From positions 1 to 34,821 of the forward strand of contig CAZDIO010000065.1 in the NCBI GenBank assembly GCA_964505555.1: a stretch of DNA of 34,821 nucleotides. Reading direction: 5' to 3'. The position numbers and the translations under genes were made by a program. Shown piece after piece: positions 1 through 7,647 of the stretch. Origin of the DNA: CAZDIO01 sp964505555 (lineage in GTDB: Bacteria > Bdellovibrionota_C > UBA2361 > SZUA-149 > CAZDIO01). How positions within the stretch are numbered: the stretch's first letter is position 1; the number at the start of each line of letters is the position of its first letter. Under the pieces are notes generated by a model. That model saw only the letters and a program-made list of their open reading frames with translations. It ran no database searches and was not told the origin of the DNA.

Positions 1-24
1 TTCGCCCGGCTCGCAACGACAGGG
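1..24. repeat. Right half of family-1 palindromic element, cut by the window edge
   Basis: The first 24 bases match the right end of the palindromic element seen whole at 8193-8294 and 15214-15315, ending in the shared CTCGCAACGACAGG. This copy lacks the GC-rich insert (GGCCGGGCCTCCC-like) that the two full copies carry just before CTCGC, so it is a shorter variant. The left arm lies outside the window. Confidence 0.85.
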
Positions 25-72
25 AGGTTGCCTGCTTATTTTATTAGAGGCTTAATCTAAAAGGATTTTTTT

Positions 73-107
73 AACTCTGTGTAACCCTGTGAAACTCTGT
101 GTTCAAT
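73..107. repeat. Family-2 repeat (CACAGAG type), single arm
   Basis: This 35-base segment is nearly identical to the arms at 26600-26634 (reverse complement) and 26768-26801. Shared blocks are ACTCTGTG, CCCTGTGAAACTCTGTG and TTCAAT. It lies between the family-1 half element at 1-24 and the stop of prfB, the same order seen on the right side of the composite repeat at 26600-26801. The other arm is probably just outside the window. Confidence 0.85.
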
Positions 108-142
108 TAAACATCCACCAACCCCTACACGCGAACTTAAAT

Positions 143-1253
143 TTAGCTCTTACCAGCAAGTAAGTACCCTTCAATAAACATCAGCAGATCACCATCGAGC
201 ACCGCTTGAACATTTCCGGTTTCGACATCGGTGCGGAGATCTTTTACAAGTTGATAAGGTTGCATGACGTAGGAACGGATCTGGCTGCCAAACTCAATTC
301 GCTTTCTTTCACCAGCAATTTTATCAAGCTGTTGTTTTTTCTTCTCCTCTTCAAGCTCATAGAGCTTTGCCTTAAGAAGCTTCATCGCGGTTGCTTTGTT
401 CTTATGTTGGGAACGTTCACTCTGACAGGCAACAACAATTCCGGTGGGAAGATGGGTAAGACGCACCGCAGAGTCTGTTTTATTTACATGCTGCCCCCCA
501 GCCCCGCTGGAACGGTAGGTATCAATCCGCAGATCTTCATCTCGAACTTCAATTTCAATCTCCTCATCAATATCGGGCATCACTGAAATTGAGGCAAATG
601 AGGTATGTCTTCTTTTATTCGAATCAAACGGAGAGATTCTTACTAAGCGGTGCACCCCTTGTTCAGAACGAAGATGACCATACGCGTTTTCTCCGCGAAT
701 AATTAACATCGCGCTTTTTATTCCCGCGCCATCTCCAGGGAGAATATCTACGAGATCAGCCGCAAAGTCATTCTTCTCTGCAAACCGGATATACATTCGA
801 AGCAGCATCTCGCCCCAATCTTGTGCTTCTGTTCCGCCTGCTCCGGCATTAACCTCAAGAATGGCATCTCCGTGATCGTGAGGTTGAGAAAACATCCTCT
901 CAAGTTCTGTACCACGAACATTTTTTTCGATCTTCTCAAGCTCTTGATCGCACTCTTCAAGAAGGGGGAGATCTTTGCTCTCTTCAAAAAGCTCGAGAAA
1001 AACTCCCGCATCTTCAAGGGATTTTAATAAGTTGTCGATATTTTCAACTTGGCTTGTAAGCTGAGAACGCTCACGGGAGAGTTTTTGTGCATCTTCTTGA
1101 TTGCTCCAAAATTCTGGTTTTGAAGCTAATTCCTCGATCTCTTGAAGCCGTAACTTTTTTGCTGGAACGTCAAAGATAACCTCCCAGCACATCAACTCGA
1201 CCCTTAAGGTCATTGATACGCTGTCGAAGTTCTGAAGTGCTAAGATCTTTCAT
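143..1253 (-). CDS. prfB: Peptide chain release factor 2, expressed by programmed +1 frameshift
   Basis: RF2 recognises UGA and UAA stop codons and triggers peptide release. The protein has the SPF tripeptide that reads the stop codon (in ISPFDSNKRRHTSFAS) and the GGQ catalytic motif (SSGAGGQHVNKTDSAVRLTH). The gene begins with ATG at 1253; 27 codons (MKDLSTSELRQRINDL...GGYL) lead to an in-frame UGA at 1170-1172. Slipping by +1 at CTT-TGA-C joins this to the long frame, giving about 369 residues, normal for RF2. An annotation starting at 1213 would therefore have a false N-terminus. It is the last gene of the alaS-pgpH-ybeY-prfB run, 65 bases after ybeY. Expression is autoregulated: low RF2 favours the frameshift. 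Confidence is very high. Confidence 0.97.
1169..1185 (-). promoter_or_regulatory. RF2 programmed +1 frameshift site
   Basis: Read on the minus strand the site is GGGAGGTTATCTTTGAC: an internal Shine-Dalgarno-like GGGAGG, a four-base spacer, the slippery CTT and the UGA followed by C. This closely matches the Escherichia coli prfB site (AGGGGGTATCTTTGAC). The UGA is codon 28, in frame with the ATG at 1253, and the remaining RF2 sequence lies in the +1 frame. Confidence 0.96.
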
Positions 1254-1318
1254 ATCTATCGTGGACTTTCTTCTATTGCCTTTCCTGATCCTTCTCTTAA
1301 TCCCTAAGACTAGGAAAC

Positions 1319-1798
1319 TTAATCTATTTCCGACAACAAGAACAATTCTTTTTCCTTTCTCCTCATCTTCTCTGCTTTTTTTCGGGTTACCCCCTCGTGA
1401 TCATAACCCAAGAGATGAAGAACACCATGAATCAATAATCTTTGAAACTCGCTTTTAAAACTCACCTTAAATTCTTTGGCTTGTCTCTTTGTGGTTTCAA
1501 TCGAGATTACAACATCACCGAGAACTTCTCGTTGTTTTTTTCTCTCTCTCATCCCTCTTTTCTGCCCAGTCGGAAAGGACAAAACGTCCGTTGCTTTATC
1601 TTTCTTGCGATAAACTTTATTTAATTCGCCAATCTCTTTATCATCGGTAAGAAGAACGCTCAACTCAGCGGAGTTACATCCCAAGTCGTTTAAGAGTTTC
1701 TTTATGTTCGCCGTTAGTTTCTTTGTCGGAAGATGCTTCCTTACCGTGCTCGCCACCGTTTGTCTTACTGCTATGTCGATCGCTGGTTCTTCGCTCAT
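1319..1798 (-). CDS. ybeY: YbeY endoribonuclease (rRNA maturation factor)
   Basis: YbeY is a metal-dependent endoribonuclease for 16S rRNA 3' end maturation and ribosome quality control. The signature HGVLHLLGYDHE carries the three metal-binding histidines, and the family block TDVLSFP lies upstream. The proposed start is the ATG at 1798 (MSEEPAIDIAVRQ), because family members begin about 40 residues before ELSVLL. An ATG 12 codons upstream at 1834 has a better ribosome binding site (AAGGATTCCACTG then ATG), so it cannot be excluded. The 5' end overlaps the 3' end of the pgpH-like gene by about 125 bases (161 with the longer start), an unusually long overlap that implies translational coupling. 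The C-terminus is Lys/Arg/Glu-rich. Confidence 0.92.
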   Translation of the reverse strand: MSEEPAIDIAVRQTVASTVRKHLPTKKLTANIKKLLNDLGCNSAELSVLLTDDKEIGELNKVYRKKDKATDVLSFPTGQKRGMRERKKQREVLGDVVISIETTKRQAKEFKVSFKSEFQRLLIHGVLHLLGYDHEGVTRKKAEKMRRKEKELFLLSEID

Positions 1799-4091
1799 CG
1801 ACTTTTGTGCTCTCTTTTTCTTCTCCCTCTCCATCAGTGGAATCCTTTGGCAATTTTCCTTCACGTGTTTTTTCCGCTGGTTCTGAGTACTCAATTCTGC
1901 GGTGATAAATTCCGGTAAGAACTTTGGTAAAACCTTTTGCGATCTGATGCAGATCTTTTAAAGTTAACTCACACTCTTCAAGCTGCCCGCTCGCAAATAC
2001 TCTGTTAATCTGCTTCTGCACAAGTCCCTGTATCTTTGCAGGCGTTGGATCAACCAGCGTTCGCGAGGAAGCTTCAACGCCATCGGCAAGCATCAAAATT
2101 CCCGCCTCTTTTGTTTGCGGTTTTGGTCCGGGGTAGCGAAAGAGGTTCTCATCTACGATCTCATCCTCTTCGGCCTCCTTGAGAGCTTTCTCATAAAAGT
2201 ATTCCATCAGCGCGGTGCCGTGATGCTGCGGGATAAAATCAAACACCGCCTGGGGTAACCTATGCTCCTTCGCCATCTCCATGCCATCTTTTACATGCGA
2301 ACGAACTATCAACGCAGACATTGAGGGCTCAAGCTTATCATGCCGATTTTCATCACCGATCTGGTTTTCCACAAAATACGCGGGCTTCTTTGCTTTCCCT
2401 ATATCATGATAGTACGCACCCACTCTGGTCAGCAGTCCATTTGCACCAATCGCATTTGCTGCTACCTCTCCCATCTGCCCAAGAACCATGGCGTGATTCC
2501 ATGTTCCCGGAGCTTGAAGTGAAAGCTCTCGAAGGAGGGGTTGATCAAGAGAGGCTAATTCAAGGAGTTTGATATCCGTTACATACCGACCAAGATATTC
2601 AGCAATCGGCGCAAGTCCTGCCCCAAGCACTCCAGAGGTCAGCCCACCAAGCACCGCAGCAACCAATGGTGCGATATTTTCAAACGCCGAACCTTTTGGA
2701 TAGATAAGAAGAAAGGCCACCACCACGCAGACATTAATCGCAGCAATTCGTAAACCCGCTCGAATAAACGCACCCCGTGTTGAACACCGTTTCAAGCATA
2801 ACGCTCCTACAGCATTTCCTAAAATAATTAAGATTAGTAAGATCAGTGAGTTTTCAAAAAATATCGTTGTGAAAATCGCGTAGGGAATAAGAAACATCAA
2901 CAACCCTGCGATCCCTAAAGTAACTTCAAGAAGAATTCCTCCTGCCGCAAAAGGAGTCGCATAGACAAAGAAGTCCGTTCCAAAAAGTGGAAAGTATAGA
3001 CTTAAGGACATCCCAAGAATTGAATAGAAGTGAACCAGAGCAAAACTTCCTAAAAGTGTTAACGAGACAAGCAAAAGATCACGATTGGTGGGTTTAAATC
3101 CCCACCAGGACATCGTTGCCAGTGCATACGAAACTCCCAAGGTAACAAGAGCAAGGAGAAAGTATCCAACAAACGTTCGAAAAAGCTTTGTTGGTGAATA
3201 GAGTTGTTGGAGCCGAGTAAGTTTTGCAAGTTGCCCCACAGAAATCTTATCTTCTGCTCGAACAATTAGCTCACCTTGCTTAATTCGAAAAAAAATCGGC
3301 TCAACATTCTGTCGTGCAGTTTCAATCCGCTCTTTTGTTTCCTGGAGGTTAAAGTACACATTTGGCTTTACTTTGAGATAATTAACCGTAAGTTTTCTAA
3401 TGAGAGACGGAAACGCTTCCTTCTGACCAAAATCATGTGCGGCGATATTGGAAAGCAATGCTTCTGTCGCCTCTCGCACATCAAAAAGATTTGTAATTTG
3501 TTGCTCTTCGCCATCAGATTTTCTTACCAGCACTGCGGTGCCCGCATTACGAACAGCTTTTTCAAGCACTCGTTTGTCAGCAAGAATGCCCTGTTGAAGT
3601 AAGGGTCGAAAAACTTCAACAATCGCTCCTTCAATTTGCGGCCACATCGAAGGATTATTAACGATCTCCCATTCCTCATCGGTAAAACTTACGTCAAACT
3701 TTTCTTCGATCTCTTTACGTTCAGCCTCACTATCGGCAACGGCACCCGGGGTTCTCTCTTGTTGCTGGCTTTTGATTACATCAAAAAACGCATCCAGTTG
3801 AAGTCCTAAATCTTTCTCATCATCGAGAAGAGTAAACACCTCTCGCACTCGACGTTCCGCTTCCTCGCGCCTTCGTTCAGTGCTTGCCACATCTTCAACA
3901 AGAAAATCTCTTGGTGCACGAATGCTTGTCGGTGATATTTCGCCTACTTGTAGTTGTCTTGGAACAAGAAAACTGTAGAGAAGTGCTGTCATCATCGCAG
4001 AGACAATAAGCGTTGTTAAAAGAAGAAGCGTAACTCTCCCCAACCCCTCTTTCGAGGCATGAAAAAAATCAATGATGTCTTCCTGTTTCAC
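1674..4091 (-). CDS. 7TM receptor-HD family phosphodiesterase (PgpH/YqfF-type)
   Basis: The 805-residue membrane protein has the PgpH layout. It has an N-terminal membrane helix (about 20-42), an extracytoplasmic domain with charged heptads, seven packed membrane helices (about 310-500), then a cytoplasmic HD domain. The HD domain shows TWNHAMV, AYYHDIGK (H562, D563), ENRHDKLEPSMSA and PQHHGTALMEYFYEKA, as expected for metal-dependent phosphodiesterases of this family. Characterised relatives hydrolyse cyclic-di-AMP; that substrate is family knowledge, not shown here. The start is GTG at 4091, 14 bases after the alaS stop, so it is probably cotranscribed. Residues beyond about 740 form a hydrophilic Glu/Lys/Ser tail, and the last 41 codons overlap ybeY in another frame. 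I leave the symbol blank because pgpH naming differs between lineages. Confidence 0.93.
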   Translation of the reverse strand: MKQEDIIDFFHASKEGLGRVTLLLLTTLIVSAMMTALLYSFLVPRQLQVGEISPTSIRAPRDFLVEDVASTERRREEAERRVREVFTLLDDEKDLGLQLDAFFDVIKSQQQERTPGAVADSEAERKEIEEKFDVSFTDEEWEIVNNPSMWPQIEGAIVEVFRPLLQQGILADKRVLEKAVRNAGTAVLVRKSDGEEQQITNLFDVREATEALLSNIAAHDFGQKEAFPSLIRKLTVNYLKVKPNVYFNLQETKERIETARQNVEPIFFRIKQGELIVRAEDKISVGQLAKLTRLQQLYSPTKLFRTFVGYFLLALVTLGVSYALATMSWWGFKPTNRDLLLVSLTLLGSFALVHFYSILGMSLSLYFPLFGTDFFVYATPFAAGGILLEVTLGIAGLLMFLIPYAIFTTIFFENSLILLILIILGNAVGALCLKRCSTRGAFIRAGLRIAAINVCVVVAFLLIYPKGSAFENIAPLVAAVLGGLTSGVLGAGLAPIAEYLGRYVTDIKLLELASLDQPLLRELSLQAPGTWNHAMVLGQMGEVAANAIGANGLLTRVGAYYHDIGKAKKPAYFVENQIGDENRHDKLEPSMSALIVRSHVKDGMEMAKEHRLPQAVFDFIPQHHGTALMEYFYEKALKEAEEDEIVDENLFRYPGPKPQTKEAGILMLADGVEASSRTLVDPTPAKIQGLVQKQINRVFASGQLEECELTLKDLHQIAKGFTKVLTGIYHRRIEYSEPAEKTREGKLPKDSTDGEGEEKESTKVDERRTSDRHSSKTNGGEHGKEASSDKETNGEHKETLKRLGM

Positions 4092-4105
4092 AGTTTTTTC
4101 TTTTT

Positions 4106-6757
4106 TCAGAGCACCAGCTCTTCAAATCGTTTGAGTGCAACTTCTAACTTCGAAGCATCTCCCCCACCTGCTTGGGCAAGATCAGGTCGACCGCCCCCTT
4201 TGGAACCAACAATTTTTGCCATTTCTTCAATCATTTTCCCGGCATGAAAACGTCCTGTTAAATCCTCTGTCACCGCGGTAAGCATAACGACCCGCCCCTC
4301 ACTTACTCCAGCAAGAGCGATGCAGGCGGACTGAAGCCGAGCTTTCAGCGAATCGGCAACTTCTCGAAGTTGCGCTGGACTTGCATCACTTACCACACTG
4401 GCGATGACCTTTGTTCCGTCCTTTGAAGTTTTTGCTGCCTTGAAGAGATCTCCACTCTGTGACGTGTTTGCACTCTGCTGTAATCTTGAAAGCTCCCGCT
4501 CGAGATCTTTATTTCTTTCAAGAACACGTTTGAGGCGTTCATCAAAATCCTGTACCCCCACCTTCAAAAGTTGCGAAGCTTCCTTAATGAGTCGCTTCTC
4601 AGAAAGAACCTGCTCAAGCGCACTTTCCCCTGCGTAAGCTTCAATACGTCGAACTCCTGCAGAGATTGCTCCTTCAGAGAATGTGCTGAGAAGCCCAATA
4701 TCGCCAGATCTCTGTGCATGCGTTCCTCCACAAAGCTCGCGTGAGCGGGGACCGATCTGAACAACGCGAACGAGATCTCCATACTTTTCGCCAAAAAGCG
4801 CGATAGCACCACTTTTCTTTGCTTCTTCTACTGGCAGAATATCTGTAATCACCGCTTCGTTACTACGAATCAACTCGTTTGCTACCTGTTCAATCTCTTC
4901 AAGTTGGGCCTGAGAGATCGCCTCATAGTGGGTAATATCAAAACGGATCGCTTTTTCTGACACACGAGAACCCGCCTGTTTTACATGTGAACCCAACACT
5001 TCTCGAAGCGCTGCATGGAGAAGATGTGTTGCCGAATGATGGATGCGGATTTTTTTTCGTCGTGGTGCATTGATAGAAAGCCTCACCCTCTCTCCAGAAA
5101 CAAGCTCACCCTCTTTTACCCGACAGATATGAACGATAGTCCCATCTTGAAGTTTTTGTGTATCAAGCACTTCAAGAGAGGCGTTGTTACTGCTGATCGA
5201 GCCGATATCTCCCACCTGCCCGCCGGACTCTGCATAAAAAGGCGTCTCTGAAGAAACCACCACCACCTCTTCTTCGGCATGAGCCTTTTTGACCTCTCCT
5301 TGAGGAGTAAATAGTCCCACGACTTCTGACTCATACTCTTCAAACTCATACCCAACAAACTTCGTTGGTCGTGGTTTTACTATTTTTAACAAGATCTGCT
5401 CTGCCTCAGAGGCTCGGGCGGAACGAGAGCGTTCTCGTTGCTTCTCCATCTCAGAGGAGAACTCTTCTTCATTAACAAAAAGCCCATCTGCTCTGACGAT
5501 ATCTTGCGTAAGATCGAGCGGAAAACCGTAGGTATCATGGAGCAAAAATGCGACATTCCCAGGAAAAACCTTTCCGGATGACTGCTTGAGTGCTGAAACC
5601 TCACGTTTGAGAATTTCTAAACCACTATCAAGAGTTTTAATAAACTTCTCTTCTTCGAGTTTAATCACTTTTGATATTTTTTGAGCCGCTGTTTGGAGTT
5701 GTGGATAGGTCCCCGACATTAAGGAGACGACTTCACTTGCCACTTGGTAGAGAAAAGGCTCGCGAAATCCAAGAACTTTTCCATGCCGACACGCACGTCG
5801 GATGAGACGTCTGAGCACATATCCCCGACCATCACTCCCCGGGTTTACATCATCCGCAATTAAAAAGCTCACCGCACGAACATGATCTGCGATCACCCGC
5901 ATCGCAACATCAATTCCATACTGCGGGTCCTGTTCAGGATCTCGTGCCGTATAGTCTTTCCCTAAATACTGCTGCTGAGAGATCTTTTCGGTAAACTCAA
6001 TAATCCGTCGAAGAAGATCCGTATCGTAATTCGCACGCACCCCCTGCTTTACTGCCGCAATACGCTCAAGACCCATTCCCGTATCAACCGCTGGCTTTGG
6101 AAGAGGGTGGAGCGTTCCACTGAGATCGCGGTTAAACTGCATGAACACGAGGTTCCAAATCTCTACATAGGTGCCATCGTTTTTTCTAAATGCTTCTTCA
6201 CTCTGGTTCTTTACATCATCTCCCAAGTAGTAGTGAATTTCAGAGCAAGGACCGCAAGGTCCTGTCTCTCCCATCGACCAAAAGTTATCTTCCTTCCCAA
6301 AGCGAAGCACCCGATCAGGAGAAACATCGGTATGTTTTTCCCAGAGTTTTTTTGCTTCATCATCTTCCTGATAGATCGTTACCCACAGCCTCTCCTTAGA
6401 AAGACCGAGAGTTTTTGTTAAAAACTCCCAACCAAACTCAATGGCTTCTTTTTTAAAATAATCGCCAAATGAAAAGTTTCCGAGCATTTCAAAAAACGTA
6501 TGATGCCGTGCTGTTCTTCCAACATTTTCAAGATCATTATGTTTTCCAGAAATGCGAAGACATTTTTGGCATGTTACCGCACGAACGTAGGAGCGTTTAT
6601 CAACTCCAAGAAAGCAATCTTTAAATTGCACCATTCCCGCATTGGTAAAAAGAAGTGTCGGATCTCCTGCGGGCACGAGAGAGGAGCTCGAAACGATCTC
6701 ATGACCATGTCCACGAAAATATTCAAGAAAAGCATTACGAATTTCGTTAGTGTTCAT
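4106..6757 (-). CDS. alaS: Alanine--tRNA ligase
   Basis: AlaRS charges tRNA-Ala. At 883 residues it has the normal full length. The class II catalytic core is at the N-terminus (FLEYFRGHGHEIVSSSSLVP, GRTARHHTFFEMLGNFSFGD). The editing domain follows with its zinc-binding motifs HSATH (H574, H578) and CGGTH (C676, H680). The C-Ala domain with the Gly-rich SKGGGRPDLAQAGG segment completes it. All domains appear intact. The ATG at 6757 has no strong Shine-Dalgarno sequence. It is the first gene of the minus-strand run followed by the PgpH-type gene, ybeY and prfB. No T-box leader was found upstream. Identification is essentially certain. Confidence 0.98.
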   Translation of the reverse strand: MNTNEIRNAFLEYFRGHGHEIVSSSSLVPAGDPTLLFTNAGMVQFKDCFLGVDKRSYVRAVTCQKCLRISGKHNDLENVGRTARHHTFFEMLGNFSFGDYFKKEAIEFGWEFLTKTLGLSKERLWVTIYQEDDEAKKLWEKHTDVSPDRVLRFGKEDNFWSMGETGPCGPCSEIHYYLGDDVKNQSEEAFRKNDGTYVEIWNLVFMQFNRDLSGTLHPLPKPAVDTGMGLERIAAVKQGVRANYDTDLLRRIIEFTEKISQQQYLGKDYTARDPEQDPQYGIDVAMRVIADHVRAVSFLIADDVNPGSDGRGYVLRRLIRRACRHGKVLGFREPFLYQVASEVVSLMSGTYPQLQTAAQKISKVIKLEEEKFIKTLDSGLEILKREVSALKQSSGKVFPGNVAFLLHDTYGFPLDLTQDIVRADGLFVNEEEFSSEMEKQRERSRSARASEAEQILLKIVKPRPTKFVGYEFEEYESEVVGLFTPQGEVKKAHAEEEVVVVSSETPFYAESGGQVGDIGSISSNNASLEVLDTQKLQDGTIVHICRVKEGELVSGERVRLSINAPRRKKIRIHHSATHLLHAALREVLGSHVKQAGSRVSEKAIRFDITHYEAISQAQLEEIEQVANELIRSNEAVITDILPVEEAKKSGAIALFGEKYGDLVRVVQIGPRSRELCGGTHAQRSGDIGLLSTFSEGAISAGVRRIEAYAGESALEQVLSEKRLIKEASQLLKVGVQDFDERLKRVLERNKDLERELSRLQQSANTSQSGDLFKAAKTSKDGTKVIASVVSDASPAQLREVADSLKARLQSACIALAGVSEGRVVMLTAVTEDLTGRFHAGKMIEEMAKIVGSKGGGRPDLAQAGGGDASKLEVALKRFEELVL

Positions 6758-6981
6758 AGTTTAGAAGATCTGTCCCACGCTGAATTAATCCCTATTTCAA
6801 AAGAGCTGCTAAGCTTTTTTGGTTAATCATGGGTAGAAGAGAGAGAGCAAGCAGGTTCTGCGTGTAGGTAGATATCAACAATTTGGCTTAATGCCCCCCA
6901 ACAGCTACTTAAAGATATCAGAAAACCACTAAAAATGCCATGAAACCGCTGAAAATAGCGGTTAAAATAGCGCTGTATTAC
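6758..6981. other. Intergenic region holding the alaS leader and a small hairpin
   Basis: No credible gene is visible in these 224 bases. On the minus strand this is the region upstream of alaS and downstream of the HAD phosphatase gene. It holds an AT-rich part near alaS and the stem-loop at 6944-6963. I could not place a convincing -35/-10 pair, and no T-box motif (AGGGTGGAACCGCG-like) is present. Confidence 0.6.
6944..6963 (-). terminator. Possible terminator after the HAD phosphatase gene
   Basis: AACCGCT and AGCGGTT form a 7-bp stem with a 6-base loop, 18 bases past the stop at 6982. The following minus-strand sequence is only moderately T-rich, so this is a weak terminator candidate. 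Confidence 0.4.
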
Positions 6982-7647
6982 CTATTTTATTGTATTAAAT
7001 ATTGAATGATACAGGGCACTTACATCGGGAAGAATAACATCAGGGTTGCTTTTAGCTAAGACCTCCTGCCTTACCCCTCCACTACAAACCGCAACACTTA
7101 ACCCTATACCGCAATCTTTTGCGCTCGTAATATCTGTAGGAATATCGCCCACCATTACGGCCTCTTCTGGGCGCACCCCGTGATGTTCACAAACACCACG
7201 AATTAATCCCCGTTTATCGGTCCAATGAATATGATCACTATTTCGACTTGCGACATGAGAGATGAGTGGCAAAAGTCCCGTGGGGAGAAGATCCTCTCTT
7301 AAGAGATCAACACTAACAAAGCGAGACGTTGCGATAGAGGCTAAAACTCCACGTTGGGTAATTCTCTCCACTGTCTCGTAGGCGCCGTTAATAAGTTTAG
7401 GTTTTGGAAAATTCTCCCAATCGAACATCGACCAAAAGGTCTCGATGAAATGGGTTCTTCTCTCCTCAATTACAAAACGAAAGAAATCAAATTCAGAAAA
7501 ACACTCCTCAAGAATGCTCCGTGGGACAACTTCATGACCTAATTTCGAAACGATCTCTTCTGCTTGTGAGAAAAGATAATTGTGATGAAACTCAATCAGC
7601 GTTCCATCGAGATCAAAAATAACAAGTTTCGGATCAAACATCGCCAC
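6982..7647 (-). CDS. HAD-superfamily phosphatase, phosphoglycolate-phosphatase-like
   Basis: The 221-residue protein has all HAD motifs: motif I FDLDGTLIEF with nucleophile D12 and acid D14, motif II in SIATSR, a motif III lysine in DKRGLIRG, and motif IV VMVGDIPTD. The long helical cap between motifs I and II is of the Gph/PPase type. The substrate cannot be read from sequence; phosphoglycolate or another small phosphoester is likely. The chosen GTG start at 7647 overlaps the TAG of the upstream membrane-protein gene by one base (TAGTG), with GGAG 13 bases before it. An ATG at 7641 is a possible alternative. The overlap implies a two-gene operon with the membrane protein, but no functional link is obvious. 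Confidence 0.85.
   Translation of the reverse strand: MAMFDPKLVIFDLDGTLIEFHHNYLFSQAEEIVSKLGHEVVPRSILEECFSEFDFFRFVIEERRTHFIETFWSMFDWENFPKPKLINGAYETVERITQRGVLASIATSRFVSVDLLREDLLPTGLLPLISHVASRNSDHIHWTDKRGLIRGVCEHHGVRPEEAVMVGDIPTDITSAKDCGIGLSVAVCSGGVRQEVLAKSNPDVILPDVSALYHSIFNTIK

Noticed and set aside
1213..1253. RF2 starting at 1213 without frameshift.
   Set aside because: The upstream 27-codon frame with the slippery CTT-TGA-C site matches the known RF2 mechanism and gives the normal length.
6758..6981. T-box riboswitch upstream of alaS.
   Set aside because: No AGGGTGGAACCGCG-like antiterminator motif or suitable stem I was found.
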